The translations under genes and the position numbers were made by a program. Positions 27,295 to 35,107 of a stretch of 64,000 nucleotides of DNA are shown here, one piece after another. The DNA comes from Brachybacterium sp. EE-P12 (lineage in GTDB: Bacteria > Actinomycetota > Actinomycetes > Actinomycetales > Dermabacteraceae): the NCBI RefSeq assembly GCF_003711805.1, contig NZ_QXCP01000009.1, positions 434,001 through 498,000 on the forward strand, given 5' to 3'. The notes beneath the pieces are model-generated. The model made no database searches. It had not been told where the DNA came from and worked only from the letters and a program-made list of their open reading frames with translations. Each line of letters begins with the position of its first letter. Positions within the stretch are counted from its first letter, which is position 1.

Positions 27295-28218
27295 TCACCA
27301 GCGCTGATACCACTCGTAGAGCCGCCTCGATGCCCACGCCACGAGCGCCACCGTCCCGCCGACCACAGAGACCAGAGCGAGCACCCACAGGCCAGCCGCC
27401 CACCACGAGGACGCAGCGGACACCTGCCCCCACAGCCACGCGGTCACCACCGGCAAGCCCAGCACATCCACGACCAGCACGCGCCCGAGCCCGAGCACGA
27501 GGGTGACCGCGACCAGCAAGGGGAGCAGTGCCGCGGCGAGGTTACCGACCTCGGGCCAGCCGACCTTCCGGGACTTCTCGATGCGGGAGGCGCTGGCCTC
27601 GATGCTCCGAGCAGCCTGCTTCGACGCCGCCTCCGCCCGCTCTCCAGCCTCACGAGCCTCCGCACCCACAGCATCGATCCGACCACCCAGGGCCTTCTCC
27701 AGACGCGCGACAGGCGCTTCCACGGCGCGCTGGAGGCGCTGGTCGAGCAGCCCGGCCACGTGACTCTGCAGCTCCTTCATGTCGAAGGTGATCCTGCCGC
27801 GCTTGCGGACAGCTTCCGCGAGCTCAGCCGAGCTCGAGCTCATCACCGCGATCTGCTTCTCCAGCCTCGACACCAGGGAGTGAGCTGAGAGCTGCGAGGC
27901 GCTCACGGTCTCGCCGTCGCTGGTCTTCACGACGCGCTCGTCGCTCACGGTCTTGCCGATCTCGGCGAGCGTCTTGCTCATCTCGCTCTGAGCGTTCGCG
28001 AGCGAGCGCAGTTCGGAGTGCAGCGAGCTGTCCGCTGTCGAAGCGCGCGTGGACATCTCCTTCTCCAGCTCCTCGATCGCCGCCTCCAGATACCCCAGCC
28101 GTTCCGCCTGCTTCTCCATCGCGGTGACGAGTACCCCCACCGCCTCGGCGGGGTCCGTCTGCTGCGAGCCGTGCGACGGCTGCGCTGAGCTCATCACCTT
28201 CTCCATAGCCCTGCTCAT
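27295..28218 (-). CDS. MobB-like coiled-coil membrane protein overlapping the relaxase gene
   Basis: 307 residues. Residues ~20-230 are long amphipathic helices of coiled-coil character (AMEKQAERLGYLEAAIEELEKEM; later an Ala/Glu/Arg helix), followed by two membrane segments (~240-270 and ~275-300). This resembles MobB-type mobilisation accessories that anchor the relaxosome to the membrane. The start is ATG 28,216-28,218 or ATG 28,204-28,206. About 395 bases are shared with the 3' end of the relaxase gene in another frame, an arrangement also known for mobA/mobB of ColE1-type plasmids. Confidence 0.75.
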   Translation of the reverse strand: MSRAMEKVMSSAQPSHGSQQTDPAEAVGVLVTAMEKQAERLGYLEAAIEELEKEMSTRASTADSSLHSELRSLANAQSEMSKTLAEIGKTVSDERVVKTSDGETVSASQLSAHSLVSRLEKQIAVMSSSSAELAEAVRKRGRITFDMKELQSHVAGLLDQRLQRAVEAPVARLEKALGGRIDAVGAEAREAGERAEAASKQAARSIEASASRIEKSRKVGWPEVGNLAAALLPLLVAVTLVLGLGRVLVVDVLGLPVVTAWLWGQVSAASSWWAAGLWVLALVSVVGGTVALVAWASRRLYEWYQRW

Positions 28219-29080
28219 CGTCGATCTCCTTCTCTGCTTCCCGGAGCTGCTGGATGCTCGCCAGCACGCCCTCGTACGTGTAATCAGCGCCGAGCTTCGT
28301 GCCCGTGCTGGCGAACTTCGAGCGGCCTGCCCTGCGCACCTCGCCGTTCTCATCCACCAGGGCGTAGGTCAGACCCGTCGCCCGCTTGCCTGTCTTCGCC
28401 CGGATCGAGACACCGTGCTCCTTGGCCACTTCGGCCAGGGAGTCGAGGTCAACCGAGCGCGAGTCCTGGAGGGCCTCGTCCACGCGGTCAGCGAGGAACT
28501 CCCGCCACGTGGACTTGTCGAGCTCGTCCACGCTGAGCTGGGAGAGGTCGGTCTTCTCCACAGCGCGGGAGCGGTTCACGTCGTGGGCCAGCTCGGTGCG
28601 CGCCACGACCTGCAGGCCCATCTCGCGCATCACGGCGTCGTTCGCCCCGGCCAGCTCGTGATGACGAAGGCCCTGCCCGCCACGAGCCGCCATCCCTGTC
28701 TCCAGGTCATGGTTGGCGATGATGATGTGGTTGTGCGGGTGCCCGCCCTCGCTGTCATCGTGCGTCACGACCACGCACGGCGAGCCGGGCGCGACCCGCC
28801 GTGCGAGCCGGTAGCCCGCCTCCGTGACGAGCGCGAGCTGCTCGGGGTCGCTCGCGTCGATCTCCTCCTTCGAGAAGGACTGGATGATCGTGAGCGCCTG
28901 GTTCTTGCGCCCGGTGCCCCGCGTCATCGCCTCCATCTGCTCGACCGCGTCCATCGGCGAGGCGAAGTCGGAGAGCTCACCCGCCGCACGCGAGCGTGAA
29001 AAGTCCGCAGGCCGTCCGTAGTAGGCGTAGATGATCGACGCTGCAGCCCGCACGGACGGCGAGACCTTGGTGACGCTCAT
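27824..29080 (-). CDS. Relaxase/mobilisation nuclease (MobA/MOBP-like)
   Basis: 418 residues. The N-terminal ~220 residues are the nicking domain: a Tyr-rich motif (IIYAYYG, ~18-24) and the metal-binding motif HDDSEGGHPHNHIII (~105-119) with three His. It nicks oriT and pilots single-stranded DNA to a recipient with help from a conjugative helper. The C-terminal ~130 residues are Arg/Glu/Asp-rich and overlap the MobB-like frame. The ATG at 29,078-29,080 overlaps the mobC stop (ATGA). No transfer ATPase or T4SS gene is present, so the element is mobilizable, not conjugative. Confidence 0.9.
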   Translation of the reverse strand: MSVTKVSPSVRAAASIIYAYYGRPADFSRSRAAGELSDFASPMDAVEQMEAMTRGTGRKNQALTIIQSFSKEEIDASDPEQLALVTEAGYRLARRVAPGSPCVVVTHDDSEGGHPHNHIIIANHDLETGMAARGGQGLRHHELAGANDAVMREMGLQVVARTELAHDVNRSRAVEKTDLSQLSVDELDKSTWREFLADRVDEALQDSRSVDLDSLAEVAKEHGVSIRAKTGKRATGLTYALVDENGEVRRAGRSKFASTGTKLGADYTYEGVLASIQQLREAEKEIDDEQGYGEGDELSAAVARLAADGPRRGGGGTRHRDGEAGGTAGVSGGGDRGAGEGDVHARFDSGQLAALRTALARERSERDEQDARRDRQDRERRARREDQRRRDRERLAALSSLPGVEAGEADRGDELELG

Positions 29081-29619
29081 GATGACCACCTCCGCACCAG
29101 CTCGTGCAACATGTCGACCATCTGCTGCAGCTCGACCGCCGCCACACGCTCGCCACCGTTCACACGCCGCGCGATCTGGTTGACGTTGACGCCCAGCGCG
29201 TTCACCTCACGCCGCACGGCCAGCAAGTCCACGTTCGGCGGCTGCGGCACGGGCGCACCAGCCAGCACGGCCACCCCGGCCCGAAACACCCCGGCGCCCG
29301 AGATGCCGTACCGCTCGGCGAGGTCTGCGACCTGCCCCGCCTCCTCATCGTCAAGCCGTACAGTGAGGCGGTGCCCGCGCGCCTGGCGGCGCGCACCCCG
29401 GCGGTCGCCTCCCTGATCTCGTGACCGAGGGGAGGACGCCGCGCCCGCCGGGGAGGTAGTACCAGCCCCTTGCCCGTCCGAACTACGTTCGTGCGGGTCC
29501 CTGGTGCTGGTACTACGGCCAGCAGACGATTCGGCTGCCGCCTCATCGTGCTGGCCGGGGAGTGGGCTACGCCCCTCCCCTGGACCCCTCCCCGTTGTCC
29601 CACGCTGGTCAGTGGTCAT
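29077..29619 (-). CDS. MobC-like relaxosome protein
   Basis: 180 residues. The first ~85 are polar and disordered; the C-terminal ~95 hold a ribbon-helix-helix-like segment (TVRLDDEEAGQVADLAERYGIS) and the MobC core NVDLLAVRREVNALGVNVNQIARRVN. MobC proteins bind oriT and help the relaxase open it. The ATG at 29,617-29,619 overlaps the preceding gene by 11 bases; longer in-frame versions are not protein-like. It is coupled to the relaxase gene. Confidence 0.85.
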   Translation of the reverse strand: MTTDQRGTTGRGPGEGRSPLPGQHDEAAAESSAGRSTSTRDPHERSSDGQGAGTTSPAGAASSPRSRDQGGDRRGARRQARGHRLTVRLDDEEAGQVADLAERYGISGAGVFRAGVAVLAGAPVPQPPNVDLLAVRREVNALGVNVNQIARRVNGGERVAAVELQQMVDMLHELVRRWSS

Positions 29620-29926
29620 GGGTGACCTCCTGCGCGTGGTTCTCGGCAGCAGCGCGAGCCTGCTTCCTCGTGGCAGCCGCCTTACGCGCAGCCTCCCGAC
29701 GCCGGGCCCTGACAGCCTCGGCCTCGCGCCTGACACGACGCCTGGCCTCGGTCAGCAGCTCGGTGCCCGTCGTGTGGTGCTCGGGACCGTCGGCGCGCTC
29801 CTCGACCAGCACAAGAAGGGTGTCCGCGAGCTCGCGGCGCTCCCTCTTCTCCTGCTCAGCCTGCTGGACCTTGAGCGCGGCGACCTTGGCCTGGGCGGCG
29901 GCGATCTCCTCAGCGAGAGTGGACAT
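29609..29926 (-). CDS. Small basic coiled-coil protein
   Basis: 105 residues, nearly all helix. An Ala/Gln/Lys N-terminal helix (MSTLAEEIAAAQAKVAALKVQQ) leads into strongly basic Arg/Ala repeats. It has no recognised domain. It overlaps the DUF3223 gene by 17 bases and mobC by 11, inside the polymerase-mobilisation operon. It could bind DNA or bridge relaxosome parts. No terminal-protein signature is visible. Confidence 0.6.
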   Translation of the reverse strand: MSTLAEEIAAAQAKVAALKVQQAEQEKRERRELADTLLVLVEERADGPEHHTTGTELLTEARRRVRREAEAVRARRREAARKAAATRKQARAAAENHAQEVTHDH

Positions 29927-30248
29927 GATTGCTCCTTCCGGTAGGCGCGGCATCGGGCCGCAGGTTGGTGATGCACTTCTTGATCGACCAGTTGTCGACC
30001 GACCCGTCCTCGCGCAGGACGAGGAAGTTCCGGGTACCCCACTCGGGCATGACCGCGACCGTGATAGCCGCAACACCCACGCCGTGCTTCTGGGCGACTC
30101 GGGGGTGCTGGGCGAGCAGCTCACGGGTGAAGAGCTCGTCCTCGCCCTGCATGACCTCGCCAAGACCAGTTCGGTTGAGCACGGCGCTGGCGTGAGCGCG
30201 GACGTCGCGCTTGGTGGCGAATCGCTGGCCGCCGAGTGTGTAGCTCAT
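29910..30248 (-). CDS. DUF3223-family protein
   Basis: 112 residues. KRDVRAHASAVLNRTG, ELLAQHPRVAQKHGVGVAAI and LREDGSVDNWSIKKCITN match the DUF3223 (DCL-like) layout: a helix, an HPxxxxKxGxG core and a terminal C-x-S-like tail. DUF3223 proteins accompany nucleic-acid enzymes in some phages and plant DCL proteins. Its start overlaps the polymerase stop by four bases, so it is made together with the polymerase. Confidence 0.7.
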   Translation of the reverse strand: MSYTLGGQRFATKRDVRAHASAVLNRTGLGEVMQGEDELFTRELLAQHPRVAQKHGVGVAAITVAVMPEWGTRNFLVLREDGSVDNWSIKKCITNLRPDAAPTGRSNHVHSR

Positions 30249-33200
30249 CGCCCCTCCTCAGTCGGCTCGAACGGGTCGATGGCCAACATCTCGGCCACGT
30301 ACGGGGCGATGGCATCGAGGTCCACGTCGATCTGCCGCTCGGCCTTCGAGCGCGCGTGCGACCAGAACCGCTCACGTGGCCGGGGCAGCCCGAACTCCTC
30401 GAACGCATCGAGACGGTCAGCCAGCGGACGCGAGGCCGACAACCACGGAATGTGGATGATCTCCTGGCGGTGCGCGATGACAATGCCCTTGCTAATGCGA
30501 TCCCGGCGCTCCGCCTCAGCGACCCGACCGTCCTCATCCAGCACGGCCTCGAGGCGCTCGAAGTAGTCGTTCCACTGCTCACGGGTACGGCGCACGGGCG
30601 AGCGCTCCCAGACCGGCTCACCCAGTTCGTCGTCCCAGCGCTTCAGGCCCTTGTCCACCGACCGCCCGAGCTCAGCGTCAGCAGGCGACTCCCACGGCAC
30701 GGTGTGGACGTGGGCGACCTCGTAGACCTTCTCGCCGATCATCACCATGTGCGCGGTCATCCCCTCGGGGACGGGACGCCGCTTACGATCGAACTCGATG
30801 GTCTGCTGCTTGCGCACCGTCTTCGGCGCGAAGTCCAGGCGGTTCTCCGTGCGGGTGAGCTCCTGCATTGAGGGGAAGACCTTCATCGTCACCGGCAGGG
30901 CACCGTCCCGCGTGACCATGAGCTCGTACATGTGGTCGCGGTCTTTCTGGCTGTCCTTCTTGATGCCCTCGGGCAGCTTGTACCCGCCATGAGCGAGGAC
31001 GCCGCCCGGCTGGCGCGAGAAGTTCGCCCGCGTGGTGACGTTCAGCAGGTCGGTCTGGGCGTGCTTCTCCTCCCACATGGACCGTGATCCGGTGAGCGCC
31101 TCGCGGGTCTCACGCCACAGATCACCGAGCCCGTAGAGGTCGAGCCCATCAACGACATCGAGCTTTGCATCGGTGATGAACCCATCCGTTGTGCAGCTCG
31201 GCGTGGAACACCCCAGGTCGTGAAGCTGGTTCAGCGTAGCGAGCAGCACCGCACGCACCAGCCCCGTGGTCATCGACGCATGCCACGGCGAAGTGATGGC
31301 GGAGCCGCCCACAGCATCGCGCTCCTGAGCCCACGCATCCCAGCCGCGCTGGCCCATGACACCCTGCGCGAGCTTGCCGTACGGGGCATTGGCCATCAGC
31401 TTGAGCACGCCCTGCTGGAAGGACTCTGGCCCGTACTCCCGCTTCGCCCGCGAGCGGTCATCCAGGAGCTGCTTGTAGGCCCCGCGCAGCAGGCGCGAGG
31501 GGGTGCCCTCCTCATCTCGCCGCGTGTGCCCGAAGTGGCCGATCTGGCAGGTCACGGTCGCGCCGAGCGTGAGAGCCAGCCAGACCTCGGGACCCACAGC
31601 CCAGACCCCTCGCGCATCGCCGGAAGTACGGGGGTAGATCATCGACCCCTCGACCGGTACCGGCAGGCACGGGAAGGCCACACCCTCAGGGAACTCGAAG
31701 CTGACGAACCCCACGAACGGGGTCAGCGGACCGCCCTCCTGGAAGTCCTCGAGCTTGAGCTGCTGGTTGTTGACCGTCTTGCGGATCACGCCGTCGGGAT
31801 GGAGGTAGTCCACGTCCCAGATCGTCGAGCTCGAGGTGGGGTAGCACGACTGCAGGTCCAGGTCATGCGTCTCCTGCTCGAACAGCCCGAGCTCGGCGCT
31901 CATGTTGTAGCCGCCTCGGAAGGCCAGAGCGCTCGCGTGAATCCACGTCGCGGCCGAGCCGTCGATGGGCTGGAGCTCGCGCTTGCGGTAGTAGTCCAGC
32001 TGGTTCTCCACGCTGGTGATGGCATCGACCGTCTTGTCCACCTTCACCAGCCCGCCAAAGACGCTGTTGAACCCGCCCTTCTCGATCGCGCAGGTGATGC
32101 TCTCGCGGACTACGCGGGCAGCAGCCGTGGGCAGCGTGAGCGGCACCGACTTGTGGTCCCCGTAGACCTGGGAGACGTACTCCAGCGCGATCACCGCATC
32201 GTTCGCGGCGTAGTCCATGAAGTCGACCGGGTGCTTGGCGAGGTACTCGTCCATGCGCTTGATCCGGCCGCCGGGCACCTTGAGCTTCGGCACCCCAACC
32301 GCCTCACCGAGGGCGCGGAGCGGCTGCGCACCGGACTGCGCCATGGTGTCGCGGATGGAAAGCTCGATAGGCCGCGCCCACCACCAGTTCGCCCCGTCGA
32401 GCACCATGCGCACGGGGGTCGGCGAGACCATGCCTGCGCTGGCCGAGATCACCGCTCGCAGGATGTCCGGCACGTCAGAGTCCAGCCAGCGCCCCCTGTA
32501 GCCCGACCAGCCCGCACGCGAGGGTGCTTCCCGAGCACGATCGGGATAGGCGAGATTCCAGGTGTCGAGGGCCTTGCGCCGGTCCACAAACGTGGTCAGG
32601 TCCGCATGCTGGAGGTGCGCCACCAGCGTGATCGGCAGCGCCCGCGAGTCCACCTTGGTGGTGAACCACCGGCTGGGGCGATACTTGCCCTCGGAGTCCT
32701 TCACGTCGTCGCGTGCAGCCCCCTGTGCGCCCCACCCCACCGCGAGCGGGTGCTCGTGGAGCCCAAGGTGCTCGATGGCGATGCCGAGGGCCTTCTCCAC
32801 CGACAGGCGCGCCTGGCGCGGCCCCAAGGGACCGTCGTAGGTCTGCGGCAACACCACAACCAGGCGCAGCCTGGTCTCGTCCGTGGGATCAATCGCAGCG
32901 AACTGATAGGAGACGATGCGCCGCACCACCTCGGTGCTCTCCCCGACCCACCCACGCTCGGGGTCAGTCTCGCTGACACCCACGAACTCGGTGTCGAAGC
33001 CGATCACGACGGACCCGGTGCCCGAGCCCATGGCAGCGACGGACTGGTAGGTGCCGAAGCCGCCGGTGCCGCTCCGCCTGGCGCGGTCGATGGTCCGGGT
33101 CAGCACCGCGAAGCTCGCCGGGTGCTTCTTGGACGTGGCGGTGTCCTCCACGACCGTGGCGCGCCACCCATTGGCGGCGGCGGCGGCAACTGGGCTTTCC

Positions 33201-33325
33201 CCATACGGCGTTGCCGCCAGCACTTCTGACCTGGGGTTTTGCGCGATTTCACTTGACGATAAGCCCTTATCCTCAAGTGCGCTGGCCTTATCGCCAAGGT
33301 CCAGAACAGTCGTCGAGGCGCTCAT
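30245..33325 (-). CDS. Family B DNA polymerase, candidate primer-independent (piPolB-like)
   Basis: 1,026 residues. Proofreading motifs: Exo I FDTEF (D111, E113), Exo II region near D242, and Exo III YAAND (Y372, D376). Polymerase motif A is DLQSCYP (D490), motif B KLMANAPYG (K642, Y649) and motif C TTDGF (D714), where the usual DTD is TTD, keeping the second Asp. A late GGYKLPEG stretch fits the KxY region of protein-primed polymerases. The polymerase would replicate the circular element. No terminal protein is encoded nearby, which favours the primer-independent class of pipolins over protein priming. It is coupled to the HTH gene upstream and DUF3223 downstream. Confidence 0.9.
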   Translation of the reverse strand: MSASTTVLDLGDKASALEDKGLSSSEIAQNPRSEVLAATPYGESPVAAAAANGWRATVVEDTATSKKHPASFAVLTRTIDRARRSGTGGFGTYQSVAAMGSGTGSVVIGFDTEFVGVSETDPERGWVGESTEVVRRIVSYQFAAIDPTDETRLRLVVVLPQTYDGPLGPRQARLSVEKALGIAIEHLGLHEHPLAVGWGAQGAARDDVKDSEGKYRPSRWFTTKVDSRALPITLVAHLQHADLTTFVDRRKALDTWNLAYPDRAREAPSRAGWSGYRGRWLDSDVPDILRAVISASAGMVSPTPVRMVLDGANWWWARPIELSIRDTMAQSGAQPLRALGEAVGVPKLKVPGGRIKRMDEYLAKHPVDFMDYAANDAVIALEYVSQVYGDHKSVPLTLPTAAARVVRESITCAIEKGGFNSVFGGLVKVDKTVDAITSVENQLDYYRKRELQPIDGSAATWIHASALAFRGGYNMSAELGLFEQETHDLDLQSCYPTSSSTIWDVDYLHPDGVIRKTVNNQQLKLEDFQEGGPLTPFVGFVSFEFPEGVAFPCLPVPVEGSMIYPRTSGDARGVWAVGPEVWLALTLGATVTCQIGHFGHTRRDEEGTPSRLLRGAYKQLLDDRSRAKREYGPESFQQGVLKLMANAPYGKLAQGVMGQRGWDAWAQERDAVGGSAITSPWHASMTTGLVRAVLLATLNQLHDLGCSTPSCTTDGFITDAKLDVVDGLDLYGLGDLWRETREALTGSRSMWEEKHAQTDLLNVTTRANFSRQPGGVLAHGGYKLPEGIKKDSQKDRDHMYELMVTRDGALPVTMKVFPSMQELTRTENRLDFAPKTVRKQQTIEFDRKRRPVPEGMTAHMVMIGEKVYEVAHVHTVPWESPADAELGRSVDKGLKRWDDELGEPVWERSPVRRTREQWNDYFERLEAVLDEDGRVAEAERRDRISKGIVIAHRQEIIHIPWLSASRPLADRLDAFEEFGLPRPRERFWSHARSKAERQIDVDLDAIAPYVAEMLAIDPFEPTEEGR

Positions 33326-33597
33326 GCGGCACCCCCGAGGATGACCGCGAGCTGCTCGCGCTGCTCGGTGGTCAGTCTGGGTGCGGCGTCAACGATCGCC
33401 TTGACCGCGGCGTCGACCTTGCCCGCCGGACAGACGGGCTGGAGGAAGGCGACCGCCTCCTCCTCAGGCACCATCACCCGACCGCCGACCTTGACGGCGC
33501 TCAGCTTCCCGGTGCGGATGTGGTAGCGGAGGGTAGAAACAGGGGTGTCGAAGCGCTCGGATAGCGACTTCAAAGACAGGAGGGCCGGTGCGGCCAT
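33322..33597 (-). CDS. HTH DNA-binding protein leading the polymerase operon
   Basis: 91 residues. An HTH_17-type fold is seen in LSLKSLSERFDTPVSTLRYHIRTGKLSAVKVGGRVMV, beginning at about residue 7, followed by a helical tail. It is the first gene of the seven-gene operon and overlaps the polymerase start by ATGA. It may regulate the operon, act at the origin or be a second directionality factor. The start ATG is 33,595-33,597. Confidence 0.75.
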   Translation of the reverse strand: MAAPALLSLKSLSERFDTPVSTLRYHIRTGKLSAVKVGGRVMVPEEEAVAFLQPVCPAGKVDAAVKAIVDAAPRLTTEQREQLAVILGGAA

Positions 33598-34375
33598 GAT
33601 GGAACTCCAGACAGCTTGAACTGTCCGGAGAGGGGTGCTTTCCCGGCTTGCTGTCTGGGCGGCCTGCGTGTGCCGTGCTCTACTCGCTGGCGGCCGGAGC
33701 CACCATCGCTTTACGGGAGCGCTGACTCCCTACCCAGCCTCTAATCGCCGCCTGGCCTGCCACTCCAGGGCTTACGCGTTCTCTACGTGTCGGAGGATCT
33801 ACCGGCCGCTGACCGTTCGGAGCGCTACTCCGTGGTGCGAGATCGTAGCTCGCATCCACCCTCGGGGTTATCCCTTCCTGCAAGCCTCACGATCGCGACC
33901 GACAAGAACTAACGCGATCCTATCAGGTCTTGTCAACTCTCGCCACCCCTCAGCCTGTCCGCACAGGCACCCCAGCGAACGGAACTAAATACTCCCTAGA
34001 GCGATATAGGTTGCAGCGATCGAGCGCGTTCGGGCATACGCAACTAGGGTTAGGCATCGTCGAGGTCCTTGGTGCGAGCAGAGGTAAGAGTCCGCTCATC
34101 ATTGAGGACCTCGACGTCTGCACCCAGCTACGCCGCACCACCGGCGCGCCCACACTCAGCTCTGAAGAGCCATTTAACCCGTTCAACTGCCTCTGTCTAG
34201 TCTAGAAGTAGTTGAACGGGTTTGTGAACACCCACTCGGCGAAATGCTCGCGATCGGCTCCTCCGGACCACTGTTCACGTCAACGACCGTTTGTTGAACG
34301 GCGGTGTGAGTCAGCCCCAGCCCTGCGACGCCACGAACCGTCTTGGGCGGCGGATGCGAGGCGCAGGCCTGCCCA
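33598..34375. other. ~780-base non-coding region between the two modules of the element
   Basis: No convincing gene. Several short frames exist, but their composition is not protein-like and they lack ribosome sites. The sequence is more AT-rich than its surroundings and contains the inverted repeat at 34,176-34,222 and a further GTTGAACGG at 34,292-34,300. It lies upstream of the polymerase operon and at the boundary with the cargo half, so promoter, replication origin or oriT functions are possible. Confidence 0.5.
34176..34222. repeat. Perfect 13-bp inverted repeat in the element's non-coding region
   Basis: Arms AACCCGTTCAACT (34,176-34,188) and AGTTGAACGGGTT (34,210-34,222) are separated by 21 bases containing TCTAGTCTAGA. 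A partial third copy, GTTGAACGG, is at 34,292-34,300. Such a dyad could be an operator, an origin or a nick-region hairpin. Confidence 0.7.
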
Positions 34376-35107
34376 TCACGCCGAGTCCCGTCGGACATGG
34401 GCACATAGCCCCGCGCCCGCCAGGCCGAGTGCCGGTACGAGAAGCGCGACGGCAGGAGGCCACACGGACATGCCTGCAGGGGCCTCTCCAAGTGCCTGGG
34501 CGAGGAGCATGTGGCTGGCGTTGAACGGCAGCCACGGCGTGATCGCCTCGAGCATCGGGACCATGGACGCGAGCTGTTCGATCAGGAGCATCCACGTGAT
34601 CGGCGCGGCGACGGACACCGCGACGGAGCGCGTGAGGACGGCAAGCGCCGTCGCCATCGTCACCCACAGGAGAACGACGAGGAGATAGGCCGCGAGATAG
34701 GCCCACCCCCGCGGCGACATGGCCAGCCCGTCGGGATAGAACCTCGCCGCGACGAGTGCGAGGCCGATGCCGACGACGTACGCGAATGCGAGGAACGCCC
34801 ACTGGACCGCTGCCTGTGCCGCCAACGAGGCCCATCGACTCTTCTGCGTAAGGAAGGACAGCGCCGTCGACCCCGCATTGATCTCGGTCGCGGTGTGTGT
34901 GCCGGCGAACACGATGGCCAGCACATGGAAGATGCTCACGCACTTGCCCAGATCACCGGCGTCGATCGGCCCTCGATAGGCCGGGTCGTAGACGATGCCC
35001 ATCAGGACGATAGGGCCGACGCAGCAGCCGATCAGCAGCGCAGCGAAGATGCCTGTGGAGCGCACGGTGAGCAGTCGGCGCACCTCAGCTGTCAATGCTC
35101 GTGTCAT
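34376..35107 (-). CDS. ABC-2 type transporter permease (BcrB-like)
   Basis: 243 residues with six membrane segments: one near residue 20-40, others at ~60-80, 100-125, 145-175 and the C-terminal pair. The topology is that of small ABC-2 permeases that pair with drug-exporting ATPases. It is coupled to the ATPase gene by ATGA. Together with the PAP2 gene this resembles BcrA-BcrB-BcrC bacitracin-resistance sets, but the permease itself is not family-specific. Confidence 0.82.
   Translation of the reverse strand: MTRALTAEVRRLLTVRSTGIFAALLIGCCVGPIVLMGIVYDPAYRGPIDAGDLGKCVSIFHVLAIVFAGTHTATEINAGSTALSFLTQKSRWASLAAQAAVQWAFLAFAYVVGIGLALVAARFYPDGLAMSPRGWAYLAAYLLVVLLWVTMATALAVLTRSVAVSVAAPITWMLLIEQLASMVPMLEAITPWLPFNASHMLLAQALGEAPAGMSVWPPAVALLVPALGLAGAGLCAHVRRDSA

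Noticed and set aside
31220..33229. Plus-strand open frame of ~670 codons opposite the polymerase gene
   Set aside because: The minus-strand reading contains all PolB motifs. The plus-strand frame has none and is low-complexity.
33635..33988. Plus-strand frame of 117 codons in the element's non-coding region
   Set aside because: No ribosome site, Cys/Arg/Ser-rich composition, no coupling to neighbours, low GC3.
33930..34205. Plus-strand frame of 91 codons in the same region
   Set aside because: Ends inside the inverted repeat and lacks protein-like codon use; kept as non-coding.
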